Below are positions 4,886 through 6,790 of a stretch of DNA of 6,790 nucleotides, in pieces. This stretch comes from RGIG6904 sp024680835 (GTDB taxonomy: Bacteria; Bacillota; Clostridia; Lachnospirales; Lachnospiraceae): assembly GCA_024680835.1 (NCBI GenBank), contig JAILBP010000133.1:1-6790 (forward strand), read 5' to 3'. The notes beneath the pieces are model-generated. The model saw only the letters and a list, made by a program, of their open reading frames with translations, did not search any database and was not told where the DNA came from. The position numbers and the translations under genes were made by a program. Position 1 is the first letter of the stretch, and each line of letters starts with the position of its first letter.

Positions 4886-6790
4886 TCATTCTTCGAATGT
4901 TACCTCACCGTCTTCATCCACATAGAACAGAACAGGCTCCGACTCATAGTAATCACCGAAAATATCGTATATGCAGAAAGAGTACATGAACTCTCCGATA
5001 TCCATCAGGCTGTAGTCAACCTTCGCCTTACCCGATACCTCAAATTCATATCCCTCGTACTGGAATTCCTCAAAAGTATCCAGATCGTAGGCATAGTACA
5101 AGGGTACGATCACATCACCGGACTGAAGTTTTTTGATCTTCTTTGCAGCAGCACCGTTCTCATCGATACCGTCCCAGGTTCCCTCAACCTTAACGGAATA
5201 ATCATCATAACTCTGCTTGAGACGAAGATTGGTATCCTCTCCGTTCACCATAACAGGAGAAGTATAGATCACATAATCCTCAGTCTCCTCCACGATATAT
5301 GTGGCAAGGTTCTGACCATCCGGCAGTGAAAGCCAATATCCGTCAAAATTATCCTCAAAGGATCCTGTCTCCCAGTCGCTGTAGACATCGGTAGTCTCTC
5401 CCAGCTCCATCATGGCTGCGCCATCCTCGGTTATCTCGTACACCAGGGCGCTGACTGATGCTGTATATTCATATCCCTCGTCATCCAAAACAAAGCTGTA
5501 ATATCCGTTATCATTGATAGCAGGTTCCTGCTCAAAGGTGATATACGGACTTTCTCCCGTGACCTCATAGTCATCCATGTAGTCCCAATAATCATCTTCC
5601 TCGAAATCGAATAACCCCCAGAACCAGTCGCCATCCTCGTCAAACCAGCTGTCGTCATCGTATTCCTCGTCTTCCAGAAGGCCTGCACCACTCTGGTTCT
5701 TGCGATCTATGAATGAAAGATAATACGGACTGGGGCATATCTCAGTGAAAATACTGAGTTCTTCTGAACCCTCGATACTCAGCGGATAGTATGCGGAGAG
5801 TCCCGAAGCTTTTTTGTGTGCAGAACCGCTGACCTTATATACGACAGCTTTCTCAAGTGCCTTGAGAGCAGCATCCGCACCGCTAGCATAATCGCTGCAT
5901 GCAGAGATTATACCTCCGAGATCCACCATGTTGGTATATCCCTCGGATTTATTATTTCCTCCGAAGTTATCCGCAGCCGTTATACCACGGATCATCTCCG
6001 TGAGCTTTGACTGATCCTCGCCCGCTTCATACATTCCCTTTGCAAAATCATTAAAGCTTACGAGAAGATCATCCACCTTTGCAAGATCTATGACCGAAAG
6101 AGTTGTGAGATCATCATCATCCATTGCCTTGCATGCTGCCAGGAAGCTGTCACATACAACCTTTCCCAGATCAGCACCGTCAGCCTTGGGATTTTTGCCC
6201 AGAAATTTACCGATGGCGCTGTAATCCCAGCCGCTGCCGGGCTCCAGCTCCTCTGAGCCGTACATATAGTTCGCATAAGTTGCCAGAATATTCGCACATT
6301 CGATTGTGCCCATCAGGCATGCATCAAAGCCCACAAAGTCAAACTTTCTGCCTGTCTTTTTGAAGTTTGCATTGAAAGCTTCGTCAAGTTCTTTCAGACT
6401 CAGGGAATCATTATCTTTGGTCTCATCGAAGCAAACGCCTGTAATGCTGCCACCTCCGTGATTCCAGAGTATCACTCCCATATGCTCGGAATTGTAATTG
6501 GCTGTTCCCCATTTCAGGAAATCAGCAAGTGTCCCTGATTTACCCATATTGGCCAGGGATTGTTTGTCCACCAGCTGTATATCGCCGTCAGACACCACAT
6601 ACCGCTGTATCTTATTGCTTTTGATCAGGTCGTTATTCCATGTTCTCGTACCGCCGGTCTGAACCACAAAACGAACGTTATCACCGGCACCGCAATCCAG
6701 CATTTCATTCAGATCATCGGTACCCATTCCGCCGTCCGATTCGAGATCGGTTCCGCAGAGATATACGAAAACAGTCCAGACACCTTTATC
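4886..6790 (-). CDS. clostripain-family (C11) cysteine peptidase, N-terminus beyond window
   Basis: 634 residues are visible; the frame stays open to the right edge, so the start, and any signal peptide or lipobox, is missing. Residues 1-11 (DKGVWTVFVYL) and GTDLESDGG are the usual opening of the C11 catalytic domain. The catalytic dyad is visible as ILWNHGGG (His111) and GFDACLMGTIE (Cys158). Asp156, two residues before the cysteine, matches the basic-residue pocket of the family. SEELEPGSGWDY follows, as in relatives. C11 peptidases cut after Arg or Lys and are usually secreted or surface-bound, and often self-process between the His and Cys. The catalytic region ends near 360. Residues 373-409 are an extreme acidic and aromatic linker, followed by a beta-rich domain of about 225 residues ending in DGEVTFEE. 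No C-terminal membrane helix or LPXTG sorting signal is present, so any anchor would be at the unseen N-terminus. Its promoter is outside the window; its terminator is at 4815-4849. Confidence 0.9.
   Translation of the reverse strand, partial: DKGVWTVFVYLCGTDLESDGGMGTDDLNEMLDCGAGDNVRFVVQTGGTRTWNNDLIKSNKIQRYVVSDGDIQLVDKQSLANMGKSGTLADFLKWGTANYNSEHMGVILWNHGGGSITGVCFDETKDNDSLSLKELDEAFNANFKKTGRKFDFVGFDACLMGTIECANILATYANYMYGSEELEPGSGWDYSAIGKFLGKNPKADGADLGKVVCDSFLAACKAMDDDDLTTLSVIDLAKVDDLLVSFNDFAKGMYEAGEDQSKLTEMIRGITAADNFGGNNKSEGYTNMVDLGGIISACSDYASGADAALKALEKAVVYKVSGSAHKKASGLSAYYPLSIEGSEELSIFTEICPSPYYLSFIDRKNQSGAGLLEDEEYDDDSWFDEDGDWFWGLFDFEEDDYWDYMDDYEVTGESPYITFEQEPAINDNGYYSFVLDDEGYEYTASVSALVYEITEDGAAMMELGETTDVYSDWETGSFEDNFDGYWLSLPDGQNLATYIVEETEDYVIYTSPVMVNGEDTNLRLKQSYDDYSVKVEGTWDGIDENGAAAKKIKKLQSGDVIVPLYYAYDLDTFEEFQYEGYEFEVSGKAKVDYSLMDIGEFMYSFCIYDIFGDYYESEPVLFYVDEDGEVTFEE

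Overview
The window looks like chromosomal DNA of an anaerobic Firmicute in the Clostridia, most likely a member of the Lachnospiraceae. The grounds are a formate--tetrahydrofolate ligase start, a minimal two-gene NifS/IscU pair, a clostripain-family (C11) peptidase, strong GGAGG ribosome sites, sigma-A-type promoters and many intrinsic terminators. The family-level placement is an inference from gene content. No RNA gene, mobile element, CRISPR array or phage gene was seen.

Layout. Bases 1-380 hold the 5' end of fhs (minus strand, running off the left edge), its leader hairpin and promoter, and the long terminator of the operon upstream of it. Bases 381-2057 hold a minus-strand operon, cysteine desulfurase (TTG start) then the IscU scaffold. 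Its near-consensus promoter is followed by a CCTACT-N5-AGTAGG palindrome that looks like an Rrf2/IscR-type operator. Bases 2058-2394 are a very AT-rich divergent intergenic region with TGAAAT-like hexamers spaced close to multiples of ten bases, and a plus-strand promoter. Bases 2395-2829 encode a small excisionase-type helix-turn-helix protein, the only plus-strand gene. A perfect 15-bp palindrome then serves as terminator for it and for the convergent gene.

Bases 2963-6790 hold three minus-strand genes: a LURP-one-related (LOR) domain protein, a three-helix membrane protein of unrecognised family, and, truncated by the right edge, a large secreted-type C11 peptidase with an extremely acidic and aromatic linker. 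The peptidase has its own terminator and the membrane protein its own promoter, so these three are neighbours and need not be one operon. The LOR gene has no clear promoter of its own and may be reached by readthrough from the membrane-protein gene across an attenuator-like hairpin region.

Functionally, NifS takes sulfur from cysteine and hands it to IscU for Fe-S cluster assembly. The operator suggests feedback control by an Fe-S- or cysteine-sensing Rrf2 regulator encoded elsewhere. fhs feeds formate into one-carbon metabolism. The other genes have no established link to these pathways. I saw no clearly new defence or mobile system. The less explained items are the LOR protein's N-terminal region, the three-helix protein and the patterned AT-rich intergenic region.
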